Below, one piece after another: positions 12,899 to 22,776 of a DNA stretch of 64,000 nucleotides. Each line of letters starts with the position of its first letter. The first letter of the stretch is position 1. Under the pieces are notes generated by a model. That model searched no databases and had not been told where the DNA came from. It saw only the letters and a program-made list of their open reading frames with translations. A program made the position numbers and the translations under genes. Source of the DNA: Epiperipatus broadwayi (lineage: Eukaryota > Onychophora > Udeonychophora > Euonychophora > Peripatidae); the NCBI GenBank assembly GCA_028023455.1, contig JAQFVV010000063.1, positions 4,335,081 through 4,399,080 of the forward strand, written 5' to 3'.

Positions 12899-13524
12899 TG
12901 TTGTGTTTGGTCTGGATTACAGACCCAACCAACAGTAAATAATGTAAAATAATACTGAAACAAGTATTACAATTAATATATTTAATATGTGAAAATATAT
13001 ACAATACAATATATACAAATTACAAGTTGAATCTTGGAGTTTAACGTTACTCAGTGTTCTGCCTGCCGCTTCTAGCCACACCTGATGGCTTGCCTCATGG
13101 GTAGGGTCTATGACTCTTCCAGCTGTACAAGACAGCTTGCCTTGAGCCGAGAGTGATCTTAGCAGCGTCCGGTCTCTGTGGGGCTTGCCTAGCTGCGTAG
13201 ATCTAAATAGCGTAGTGCTATCAATGGCAATACTTGCTGCTGTTTAGGTTAGCAGAGTTTCCCTGGGAGAATGCAAAGAGTCTGTTCAGGTTAGACACGC
13301 TCTTCCTTGATCCTCACAAAAGGTTGACTATTTATACCCAGATCCCTGACCTTATTGAAAACCTTTGGATTCAGCAAGCATCGTTGCTTATTGGCCTGTA
13401 GTAATCATTGGCTATGTTGTTATCTATACATTAGCCTATTGGCCTGTGGCAAACAATGCTTAATCCGATCAGATAAGGCGGTATCTGGAATAGTCTACTT
13501 TTGAGAGAAGGGAGGACTATAACA
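12899..13524 (-). repeat. 3' LTR of the gypsy element
   Basis: Plus-strand ends are TGTTGTGTTTGG and GACTATAACA. It is highly similar to 17894-18502 but 17 bp longer through small indels. It contains the TATA-like motif at 13328-13336. The likely poly(A) signal equivalent is altered here (TTTAAT on the plus strand against TTTATT in the partner). Confidence 0.93.
13328..13336 (-). promoter_or_regulatory. TATA box copy in the 3' LTR
   Basis: Minus-strand TATAAATAG, identical to the motif in the 5' LTR. In this LTR it would fire outward into the decayed ORF at 12.2-12.8 kb, if active. Confidence 0.6.
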
Positions 13525-13535
13525 TTCCTTCCCCT
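13525..13535 (-). other. Polypurine tract of the gypsy element
   Basis: Minus-strand AGGGGAAGGAA lies directly against the start of the 3' LTR. This is the position where plus-strand DNA synthesis of LTR retrotransposons is primed. Confidence 0.85.
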
Positions 13536-13549
13536 GGCTAAAACTTGTA

Positions 13550-14600
13550 CTAGAGAACATAGTCATGCAGGTGTGCTGGAGGACGACTAAAGTGCTTTGG
13601 TGCTGGTTCTGGTTTGCTGTTGTCTTCAGCTTGTTGGTCCTTCTTGCTTGTATCTTCAGTTTCTTGGTCCTCCTTGCTTGTACTGCATGTCTCTGGGGCT
13701 TTATTCCTTGTGGCTGCATCAGTATAATCCAGTCTCAGTTGATCTTGATGGCGATGATGTTGACATCCATCTGCTATTTACACTAAAATGGTGTGAAGTC
13801 CTTGTTGTTGGATTATGGCTGCTGGGATCCATTTAACAGATCCGCTATACATTCTGCATAGAACATTGGTCCCTATTTGAAATTTGGTAATTTTGTCCTT
13901 TTCTTGTTTTTTATTATTTGGCTCAGGTATCAGAACTGACCAGTTGGTTCACAAAGTTCTATTACACAGTAGTTCAGCTGGAGTTTTTCCGGTTGCAGTA
14001 CTTAGAGTAGAGTGCTGAGTTAATAACATTCTGGCAATATGGGTGTTCCAACTCTCTGTGTTGATCTTTGTGAGCAATTTTTTGGTCTCTTGCACCAATC
14101 TCTCAGCCTGGCCATTGCTTTCAGGGTGAAATGGTGGGCTGAAGACTAAAAACTTTTGTGACAATAATGACATTGAGCTAAAGGCTACTGCAGTGAATGC
14201 TGTGCCATTATCTGAGACTATCATTCTAGAAAGGCCAAGTGTAGCAAATAGCCTTCTAAGAGCTTCTATTGTTGCAGTGGTCTGGAGTGATGGAACTTCC
14301 ACTACCTCCAGCCACTTAGAATAATAATCAACTACTACAAATAGTAGTTTGCCTTTCCATGGGCCAGCATGGTCCACATGTAGTTTTGTCCAGGGGCCTT
14401 TAGGTTTAGGCCAGTGAACTGTTTTATTTTTTGCTGGCATGTTTTGATTCATTTTGCAATGCGAATAGTGGTGGACTTTAGACAATCTCTGTGTCCAAAG
14501 TTGGCCACCATACATATGCCCTTGTGAGCATCTTCATCCGGACTATCCCTGGATGCCCATTATGCAGCAGGTCGAGCACTTGGGATTGTCCAGCTAGGGG
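13550..14600 (-). pseudogene. Integrase region of the gypsy element
   Basis: An H2C2 zinc-binding remnant (NGHPGIVRMK-like) is at about 14,550-14,575. The catalytic core is the main open stretch, 13949-14515, with three acidic positions: Asp in HVDHAGPW, Asp in VSDNGTAF and Glu in SNGQAERLV. All three are present, with DD35E-type spacing. In the same frame, after TGA at 13949-13951, similarity continues through a basic C-terminal tail to a PPAHLHDYVL end with a stop at 13550-13552. That ending is common among gypsy Pol C-termini. The zinc region is separated from the core by a frameshift, and a further stop lies in the tail. Integrase would insert the element cDNA into host DNA; this copy is dead. 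Confidence 0.88.
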
Positions 14601-14907
14601 GATCACTACTCTGGATCCCCAGATAATACATCCCTTTTCAATTGAGAGCTCCAGCCTTCAGGTCCAGTAGGCTGGATGCAACTCTTTTGATTTTTTTGAT
14701 TTGGCCACCCCTGCTGGATCCATTTTTTTTAATTCTTTGGAACCCATGGTCATTTGTGGTCCACTTAGCCACTAATTTACTGTTCAGTGGTGTGTTTGTT
14801 CCCTAATCAATCATGTTAACTGACTGATCAGTAGTAATCAGCCTGTCTGCAGATTCTGCAGGCAAATGACTTAATGCATCAACATGAGGAATCTGTTTTC
14901 CCTCAAT

Positions 14908-15529
14908 CTAGTGTAGCATAAAATCATTTCCTGATAAGAAGTTGAACCACCTCAGCATATGTGGTGAGGCATGCTGAGGGATTCCTTTTTCAGCTGCAAA
15001 GATACTCAATAGGGGTCTATGATTTGTTTGCAGTATGAATGGTCTACCATAAAGGTAGTCATGAAATTTTTTAATGCCATTGATTAAGGCCAGAGCCTCT
15101 ATTAATCTGGGCGTAATTTTTTTCTGCCTTTGAGAGATACTTTGATGTAAAGGCAATAGGTGAGAGTGACCCATCATTATTCTTATGGGACAACACTGCA
15201 CCTGTTCCTACTGATGAAGCATCATATGTCAGTACCAGTACTCTTTCAGGGTCAAAATGTGCCAGCACCACTTTCTCAGATATAAGTATTTTCATTTTTT
15301 TAAAGGGATTATCATGATTGTTGTCCCACTTCCAGACTGTTTTTTTATCTAGTAGCCTGTACAATGATTCAGCTACCTCTGTTTTGTGATATAAAAACCC
15401 CTCATAGTAATTTACAAGTCCTAAAAAGGACTGTAATTCTTTCTTGTTACTTGGTGTTTTGGCTTTTTTAATTGCCATAACTTTGTTTTGGGTAGGATGA
15501 ATGCCACTTGCATCTATCCTAAATCCCAA
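14908..15529 (-). pseudogene. RT C-terminal and RNase H region of the gypsy element
   Basis: 15071-15529 encodes the RT thumb/connection (a QSFLGLVNYYEGF-like stretch) and the first RNase H block (TYDASSVGTGAVLSH), with the catalytic Asp present. A frameshift in a T-run near 15110 moves the remaining RNase H (EALALINGIKKFHDYLYG, then QTNHRPLL) into the next frame, 14908-15201. The usual TDH triplet reads TNH here, so one expected catalytic Asp is lost. Confidence 0.88.
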
Positions 15530-15575
15530 AACTTCGGTTCTTTGGCTTCAAATATGCATTTATCTAAGTTTATTC

Positions 15576-16325
15576 TTATGCCTGCTGCTTTGTACTTGTC
15601 AAGGAATTTTTTTGTGGAACTCCAGAGTAGCTCTGGTGTTGGAACTCCAGAGTAGCTCTGGTGTTGGAACTCCAGAGTAGCTCTGGTGTCCGAGCCACCA
15701 GTAAGAAATCATCAAAGTATGGTAGGGACCCTGGTATTCCTGCAGCCAGTTGATCCATGACTCTATGGAATATTGCTGGGGCAACCGATATACCAAAGGG
15801 TAACCGGCTCATTTTAAATAAGCCTTTATGAGTTATTATTGACAATGCTCTTGCTGCCTGATCATCGACCGGTAGCTGCAAAAATGCATGTTTCAAGTCA
15901 ATTTTAGTAAAAACTCTTCCACCTGACAGTGTGGATAGGATTTTCTTAACTGATGGTGGTGGATAATTATTCGATGCTAGTGCTTTGTTAATCATGCATC
16001 GATAATCCCCACATATCTGCACATCACCATTTTCTTTGATGATTGGGACTATTGGGGTGGCCCATTCTGAGTATGATATAGGCTCTATTATCCCTTCTGC
16101 TTCCCACCTTTCAAGCTCTGATTCAACTTTAGCTCCTAAGGCCAATGGCAGTGATCTGCTTTGACAACAGATCGGTTTTATGTCTTTTTTCAGTGATAAC
16201 TGAATTGGTAGTCCTACATACAGACCTAGATCTTTTTTGACCACTTCAGGGTAATCAGTCTTTAATTTAGCTAATGTTGTGATCTGGTTCACCTTTGACA
16301 CTGCAAAGCCTAGGTGACTGAATCA
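15576..16325 (-). pseudogene. Reverse transcriptase region of the gypsy element
   Basis: Canonical gypsy RT blocks appear in order on the minus strand: SEWATPIVPI with DYR, FTKIDLKHAFLQLPV (first catalytic Asp), SRLPFGISVAPAIF, and PYFDDFLLVA (the YxDD active site). The open stretch begins after a TGA at 16323-16325. It leaves the RT frame inside a 25-bp triplication at 15615-15689. The frame is continuous with the protease upstream, interrupted only by two stop codons. Confidence 0.92.
15615..15689. repeat. 25-bp unit repeated three times inside RT
   Basis: TGGAACTCCAGAGTAGCTCTG plus GTGT, three exact head-to-tail copies (15615-15639, 15640-15664, 15665-15689). The two extra copies add 50 bp, which is not a multiple of three, so they break the RT frame just downstream of the YxDD motif. 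Exact identity of the copies implies a recent event compared with the age of the other lesions. Confidence 0.95.
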
Positions 16326-16415
16326 ATCATGGCCTAACAAGTTGCTGTGATCATCTGATGCCACTAACAGTGGTAGGTGTATAGTTTTGTTAGGCATAGT
16401 TAGTTTAACTTTTGT

Positions 16416-16640
16416 CTAACCCAAGAGTTTTATTTTTTTACCCTGATAATGTGTTATAGTTTTAGTGCTAGGATGCAGATTATGTTTATTATTTTTATTA
16501 ATGATAGCCCGAGTCTTTTTTGAGACAATAGACACTGCAGACCCCGTGTCTAGTTCCATTCTCACTGGCGTATCATTAATCATTATACTATGTATAAATC
16601 CCGACTGACTGTCTTTAATGTGATTTATACTGGCAACTTG
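16416..16640 (-). pseudogene. Aspartic protease region of the gypsy element
   Basis: MELDTGSAVSIVS carries the retroviral-type aspartic protease signature; the DTG triplet is at 16542-16550. The frame runs from the second gag zinc knuckle. It is stopped by TAG at 16416-16418, but similarity continues in frame beyond it to an LLGHD-type motif, followed by another stop at 16323-16325. The protease would process Gag-Pol. Confidence 0.85.
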
Positions 16641-16724
16641 TTTATTTTTCTTATAGTTGCCTTTGTTGTTTTTTGGAATGGTTTTTTCCATTCTCATATT
16701 GGCTGTTTGTCTTTTTAAGTTTAG

Positions 16725-17435
16725 ACAAGCCGCTCTTATATGACTGACTCGCTTGCAAAATGAGCACACAGTATGGAGTTGTGGACATTCTGTTTACACG
16801 TGGATCGGTTCATTGCATCTATAACAATGCTTTACACTCATTGTTGTTGAGCTAACTCGGTGTTTGTCAGACTCAGCCTTCTGTTCAACTTTTTGAACAG
16901 TATAATTTATTTTTTGTAATGGCATTGCTTGATACGCTATAGATTCTGCCAGTGTAGCTTGAGCTACAGCCTTTTTAAAATCTATATCTGGTGTGATTAA
17001 TAGTTTGAGTCTTAAATTATGATCATTCATGCCACAAATGAAACGATCGCATAGTGCTTCATTTAAGAACTTTTTAAACTCGCACATGAGAGCTAAGGTC
17101 CGGATTCGTATTACGAATTCTCTAGATTTTTCACCCTCAGCTTGCGCACAGAGATTGAAATAATATCTCTGCATTATTGTTAGCAGTTTGGGGGGAAATA
17201 TTCTGTGAGAATCACCGCTTTCTCAAAATTCAAGTCAGCCAGTGTTTCTGACCCAATTTGTGATTTTAAAATATTATACATCTGCGACCCGATTATCGTT
17301 CAGCGTCATTAATTTATTTCAGACTTTTTGATCTGATTGGCCTGAGATATAAAAAAGTAGGTGCTCTTTGTAGATTGACCAGTTCTCAGGGAACCCTGGA
17401 TCAAAAGCTTCCATCGAGCCAATTATATTAGCCAT
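16725..17435 (-). pseudogene. gag of the gypsy element
   Basis: The likely start is the ATG at 17433-17435 (protein beginning MANIIGSMEAFDP), a common style for arthropod gypsy Gag N-termini. A stop and frame changes follow near 17,310. The capsid-like stretch 16794-17174 is open (REFVIRIRTLALMCEF). Two CCHC knuckles close the protein. The first (CYRCNEPIH, 16.8 kb) contains an in-frame TAA between its His and last Cys. The second (CSFCKRVSHIRAAC) is intact at about 16725-16766. Double knuckles are usual for this group. Confidence 0.85.
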
Positions 17436-17874
17436 TTTTTTATGTTATTTTTCTCTGTTATCACGTGAGAAAAATATTTTTTCCGTATATTTCTGAGTAA
17501 CCACTTGATATGATTATGTTTGACAGATTTTTTACTCCGCTATGGTGAGCTTCTGTCTTTTTTAGCAAGGCCAATTTTTGATTGGTTTATGAAGCATCAA
17601 TCATGTTTGTGATCACTTTATGCTTTCTCCCAGAAATAAGTGATTTTGACAATGGCTGTTTAGTAAATACTATTCGTGTATTTTACTTATTTTGCCAGAA
17701 ATAAGTGATTTTAAAAATCACTGTTTAATAAATACGTATTTCACTTGGACAGTATATAAGTGTGATTTAGTAATCACAACTTCATAACTTACAAGTGTCT
17801 ATATAATTGGGCACTCACATATTAACGTTTTTCAAGTTTTTTCTTTTTCCAGCTGTGGGGAAAAAGAAATCTTT
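17436..17874 (-). other. 5' untranslated leader of the gypsy element
   Basis: No frame continues upstream of the gag ATG. The leader contains a 65-bp tandem duplication (17630-17694 and 17695-17759, each starting CCAGAAATAAGTGATTTT). The copies have diverged, so it is older than the RT triplication. Confidence 0.7.
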
Positions 17875-17889
17875 TGTCAAACTGCACCA
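17875..17889 (-). other. Primer-binding site of the gypsy element
   Basis: Minus-strand TGGTGCAGTTTGACA begins 4 nt inside the 5' LTR end. It starts with TGG, complementary to the tRNA CCA end. Its first part resembles the tRNA-Ser-complementary site used by Mag-clade elements, with mismatches. The tRNA assignment is inference. Confidence 0.75.
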
Positions 17890-17893
17890 AATC

Positions 17894-18502
17894 TGTTGTG
17901 TTTGGTCTGGATTACAGATCCAACCAACAATAGATAATGTAAAATAATACTGAAACAAGTATTACAATTAATATATTTATTATGTACAAATATATACAAA
18001 TTGCAACTTGAATCTTGGAGTTTAATGTAACTCTGTGTTCTGCCTGCTGCTTCCAGCCACACCTTATGGCTTGCCTCACGGGTAGGGTCTATGACTCTTC
18101 CGCTGTACAAGACAGCTTGCCTCGAGCTGAGAGTGATCTTAGCAGCGTCCTGTCTCTGTGGGACTTGCCTAGCTGCAGAGATCTAAATAGCATAGGCTAT
18201 CAATGGGAATACTTGCTGCTGTTTAGGTTAGCAGAGTTTCCCTGGGAGAACGCAAAGTTTTTTTTCAGGTTAGACATGCCTTCCTTGATCCTCACAAAAG
18301 GTTGACTATTTATACCCAGATCCCTGACCTTATTGAAAACCTTTGGATTCAGCAAGCATCGTTGCTTATTGGCCTGTAGTAATCATTGGCTATGTTGTTA
18401 TCTATACACTAGCCTATTGGCCTGTGGCAAACAATGCTCAATCCGATCAGATAAGGAGGCATCTGGAATAGTCTACTTTTGAGAGAAGGGAGGACTATAA
18501 CA
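17894..18502 (-). repeat. 5' LTR of the gypsy element
   Basis: 609 bp, TG...CA ends, near-identical to 12899-13524. It carries a TATA box (18306-18314) and a minus-strand AATAAA at 17976-17981. The 60-77 codon frames across this LTR are not genes. Confidence 0.93.
18306..18314 (-). promoter_or_regulatory. TATA box of the gypsy 5' LTR
   Basis: Minus-strand TATAAATAG, about 190 bp from the upstream edge of the LTR. It is followed by roughly 400 bp of LTR before the primer site, a sensible U3/R layout. Confidence 0.65.
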
Positions 18503-18507
18503 GCAGC
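18503..18507. repeat. Target-site duplication of the gypsy element, right
   Basis: GCAGC, exact match to 12894-12898. Confidence 0.9.
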
Positions 18508-20164
18508 CATATTGAATATTTAAAAAATTATGTTAACCATAAATGTTATCATAACTTAAGTTTGTATTATTCAAAAATGACAATATATATTGTTTGAGAC
18601 ATAAAACACTAAAGAATGTAATTGAGCTGTAAAAATATAGTCATTGATATTCAAAGTAATAAAAAAGAATAAAAGTTAAGATTTCTAATAATTATTTTCA
18701 TATTATTTCATAAATTCAAAATTATCATGCATAAATATTAAAAGTATACTTTTGTTAGTAGCTTAGTTGGATTCATCTTTAAATTTCTAAAAAATTGGCA
18801 TATAATAACACTTACCTAACATAATCCATCACTTGAAAACTTCGTAGAATAAAGACATTAATATCTTTCACTTTTCCTAGTATCCCTTCAAAATGTATTT
18901 CCATACAGGGGTTTGAAATGAATATGTCATCCCTAATAACATTCCCTATAACAAGTAGTTAATATTGATCAATAATTAGTATAATTTTAATATTATAATA
19001 AAGAACTTCAATACGGTTTGTAATTTATTAAAAATTACTACTAAAATAGTCACTATATGCAAAATAAAATAATAAAATATAATAAAAAGTGAATGAAATA
19101 CTAAATTCATTATAGAGTTAACCCCGTGCTACATAAGTTAGTAGTTTAGGGTCAGTGTGATGAAGTATTACTTATCCTATCTATATAGGTTTTGAGGGCT
19201 CATATTGCTTTATGCTACTATGACCATTAATTTACTAATAGCTTCATCAACTGCCACCTCTCTTTGTTTTTGATATGCAGCTTTGAAATTTATATTGCAG
19301 TAGTGTATAATTGGCCTAAGTTTATATATTGTCAAAATCTTTACTTTTAGCATTTGAGTATTTTTATTATTATTAGAATGCAGATAAGACATTATAGAAA
19401 CATATAAATTGGGTCATAATATTTGCAAAATATATTTATCTGTCTCATATCACTAATTTATATACTGGACCCAAGCCCACACCATACCAAAAAATGCAGA
19501 TAATTCCGGATATAAATTTACAGAATCACGAACTATTTTTTTGATCATATTTTTTTGATCAGCGTATATGTTAGTTTCAATATTAATTTTTAGTATATTT
19601 TTTATCAAATATAAATTCAAATAATAATTTAAAAATATATTCAAATAATAATTAAAAAATATGTAAAAACAAATACCATCAGCTCCCAATAATGTTCATT
19701 CAGCAAAGCTCGTTGGTGTAAACTTGTATTTTTTCCGATGTAATTTTCAGGGCGAATATTGTTCTGTTAACAATGAAAAAACTGAGAGAAAGGTAAAAAA
19801 AATCAATGTACTTGATCACAAAAATTATCATAAATTTTTTAATTTTTATCATAGAATTATAAAACTTACCTTTTCTGAAACTAGAAAGCAAGATGGAAAC
19901 GAATATGTAAGCGCATGCATAGACTGCATAGATTTCCAATATTTTTAAGCTTAAACTGAATGTTTATAATTTGAAAATTTGGGCTGCATTATGCGGGTGT
20001 AAAGGCAAATTGGTTAAATGCGGGGAAAAATATTAATTTACTTGACAAAATCCTCTCCAGTTGACAAATTCACGTGACCATAAACGATAATCATACTAGG
20101 TATAAAATTTTACAGAATTCTCATTTATTTTATTTAATATATAATATTCATTACTGATTTTCAA
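18508..20164. other. AT-rich intergenic sequence
   Basis: No recognisable gene. Frames of 60-79 codons at 19.2-19.95 kb overlap one another on both strands and have low-complexity, hydrophobic or lysine-rich content, as expected by chance in AT-rich DNA. Confidence 0.5.
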
Positions 20165-21095
20165 GTAACAAAATGCAGTAAATTTTTCTATGCTGATGAT
20201 ATTGCTTTGATTTCTTAAAAGAAGTTCTTTCCTGAAATAGAAAATCATCTTAGTAAGGATATAAAGAATTTGAAAATCTTTTTCAAAAACTGGGGTTGTA
20301 TTCCTAATTGCATGAAGATACTATGCTTATTTTTCTTATGTAATCTGAATATAAATAACTTTTTTCAGTAAGAGATTGAAACAATCGTTTTCCGTGCTAT
20401 TTAATAGTAACCTTGGATCATAGTCTGATTAATTTTCCTCACCTATCTTAAATTAGATCAAAATTAATAATTAAGATGAGTCTTCTTGGAAAATTGACTG
20501 ACATTATTTGTACTTATGATGCAAGTACTTTATGGACAACGTTTTTAGATTCAATTGGTGAATACTGAGCCCCAGTTTGAAGAAAAAGTTTCCCCATTAA
20601 ACTAGTGGCTATTCAGCAAAATATTTCCATGAGAAATATTATTTACACACTCGGATATTCTTTGTAGTGGTTTCCTATTTTTTCATATATTCCTCTATCA
20701 GACGTCAGAAATTATGTCACAGAAAATATATAAAAACTGTCGAGCAAGTCATACTTGCCAATAACTCAGGATCTAATTTAACTATCTAAGACTCGTCTCA
20801 AATCAAGATATTTTTTTTGTATAGTCAAGAATATCTTTTTTTCAGATTCAACAATAAAGCCAGATGGATTTGATCTTTGTAGCCATGACTAGAATCTGAT
20901 GAATAGATTAAGGATACTTCATCATCATTATGCTTATGTGTTGTTTTTTTTCAAATGGAATTAAGCAACTACCTATGTATATGTGGATAAAAGCAAACAT
21001 GAATCACATAGTTAATGATTGTTGAATTTATGGCTATTCTGACAGAATTGAAAAACTTAATAAAATCATTAAGGGATTTATTTTCTGATTGGAAT
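20165..21095 (+). pseudogene. CR1/Jockey-type LINE reverse transcriptase relic
   Basis: Near 20185-20215 the plus strand reads FYADDIALIS, the YxDD catalytic motif of non-LTR RTs. A KNLKIFFKNWG-like stretch follows, then SLLGKLT and ASTLWTTF...IGEY-APV, which match the thumb region pattern of CR1/Jockey elements (KL.GT.WG...YCAPVW). Further down a LNRLR...HHYAYVL...KWN-like segment and HS---IVEF fit the C-terminal conserved tail. Stops occur every few dozen codons and frames change repeatedly. The 5' part of the LINE is absent. Confidence 0.55.
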
Positions 21096-22003
21096 TTTTT
21101 GCGACAATGTAATAATTTATAGATAACTCCAGAAAACTGACATTAAGAATGGCATAAGTTTGATGGTCAAATTATTTAAAACTAATTAAAAGCAAAAACT
21201 AATAACTCACTTTCTTTGATAATTGAGTTATTATAAACCAAAAATTTTCATGTAATATATCGACCTATTATAGAAAAATAATTTTCAGCAATTTTTAAGT
21301 GTGGTTGGGTATGAACTTGAGAATAATTGTTTTTTAATTAGGTAAATGGATTTGAATGTTGAGATGCAATACAATATAGAAAAAGTCATTATCTGCATAT
21401 TTTATTGTATTAAGGGGGAAAATACCACTTTACAATCATATCCTAAAACTTATTCTGGAAATGTTTTACTTTATGATGCTACTTTAGATTCTGAAAATAC
21501 AACTGGAAAGATTATAATATTTAGTGTACTTTTCAGTTTTCTAGATGTGGTTGTATTGGATATGCTATTATAAAGAGATATCTTCCTTGGTTTAGATATA
21601 TGAAATGAATAAAAGTATTTATAGTGAACTTCTTTAGTTGCCAATAATAATAAAAAGAAAATGTGTATTTATTTTCAATACAAATTGGATGACTTACTTA
21701 TACTTCTATTTTGTAATTTTTAATTAAATTTTTTATTAATGATACAAATAAATTCAAATTTTTGTGTATAATGAGCAATATGAGAGTTTTATTGAGCTTC
21801 ATAAATTTCTTTCTCACTGTTAGAAAGTACAATACGTATAAATCATACTGGCACTAAACACATTCGGATATTTAAAACAATGTCATGTTATAGTTTAAAA
21901 TCTGTAAAGCACATGTGCATTAGCCTGATGGCTAAGTTACAATTTATTAACATAGTGCTATATAAATAAATAGCTTATTAAATATACTGTTGTAAATGCA
22001 CAT
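21096..22003. other. AT-rich sequence with a diverged direct repeat
   Basis: Phrases TTATAGTGAACTT, TAGTTGCCAATAA and GTTAGAAAGTACAA occur in order at about 21,620-21,830 and again at about 22,070-22,250. This suggests an old duplication of roughly 200 bp. The 75-codon frame at 21346-21573 has no recognisable domain. Confidence 0.5.
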
Positions 22004-22049
22004 CTTTTTGGATTAAATACTTGAAACTTTTTGGATTAAATACTTGAAA
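22004..22049. repeat. 23-bp tandem duplication
   Basis: Two exact copies of a unit starting CTTTTTGGATTAAATAC (22004-22026 and 22027-22049). Confidence 0.9.
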
Positions 22050-22698
22050 TTAATTAGAATTAAAATTATTTATAGTGAACTTATGAATTTATTATTTTGT
22101 AGTTGCCAATAAAAATGGAAAAAAAAATGTTATGTGTTTATTCTTAAGATATATCAAAAGAATTAGTTGTATTTTTATTTTCTATTACTTTTTTTTAAGT
22201 CTATTAATAAGACAAATTCAAAATGACTATGTATAATGGTAGAAAGTACAAGTAATGATCTTCATACTTTCATCCCTATAATGCATCCATAATTGTTCAT
22301 ACATTTAGAACCATGTGGCTTGCATGATATTCCATTATATTTGACAATAAAAAGTACAATGTATTAAAAAAAAAAAAAAAAACAATGGTTTAATATAAAT
22401 ATTTCTTCAAAACAAAATGTATATTTCTTCAAATTCTTATTTAGGAATATCATGAACAAATTCTGGCAGTCTAATATTTTTCAGTTGTGCAATATCATAG
22501 CATGAACTTTTATTGAAATTATCATTCCACTAAAGCATAGAATCTTGAAGTAATTTCAGATTACCTGAGGTTTACTCATAAGAATTGCTATATTTTTCTA
22601 TTTCGCTCTACTTTTGTTGTTGTTGGATAACATATTGTATTGCTCAAGTTGGGATGTACATAATATTTGTAAATAATAAATAACTTGGATTATATATA

Positions 22699-22776
22699 AT
22701 TGAACAGGAAGTAACTGAAACTTTTTGTTATGTCTTTTGAAAAGTGATCAGAAGTATCAGTTACTTCCTGTTCAAT
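22699..22776. repeat. Short inverted repeat / mini-foldback
   Basis: 20-bp arms (ATTGAACAGGAAGTAAC... and its exact inverse at 22757-22776) around a 38-bp centre. It has the form of a tiny MITE, but no target duplication is visible. It could also be a structured element of a larger repeat. Confidence 0.7.

Larger units (their letters stand above)
12899..18502 (-). mobile_element. Ty3/gypsy LTR retrotransposon, complete in structure, coding-dead
   Basis: A 5,604-bp element on the minus strand. It has two LTRs (TG...CA, 626 and 609 bp), a 5-bp target duplication GCAGC, a primer-binding site next to the 5' LTR, a polypurine tract next to the 3' LTR, and the order gag, protease, RT, RNase H, integrase. 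RT before integrase places it in Ty3/gypsy (Metaviridae-type), not copia. The primer site resembles that of Mag-clade elements primed by tRNA-Ser, so Mag-like is my inference. Every coding domain carries stops or frameshifts, so this copy cannot be autonomous. No envelope-like frame is present. Confidence 0.93.

Noticed and set aside
13495-13836. Overlapping 73-79 codon frames on both strands at the 3' LTR boundary
   Set aside because: They are shadows of the Pol C-terminal tail and LTR. The true gypsy frame here is the minus-strand frame ending at 13550.
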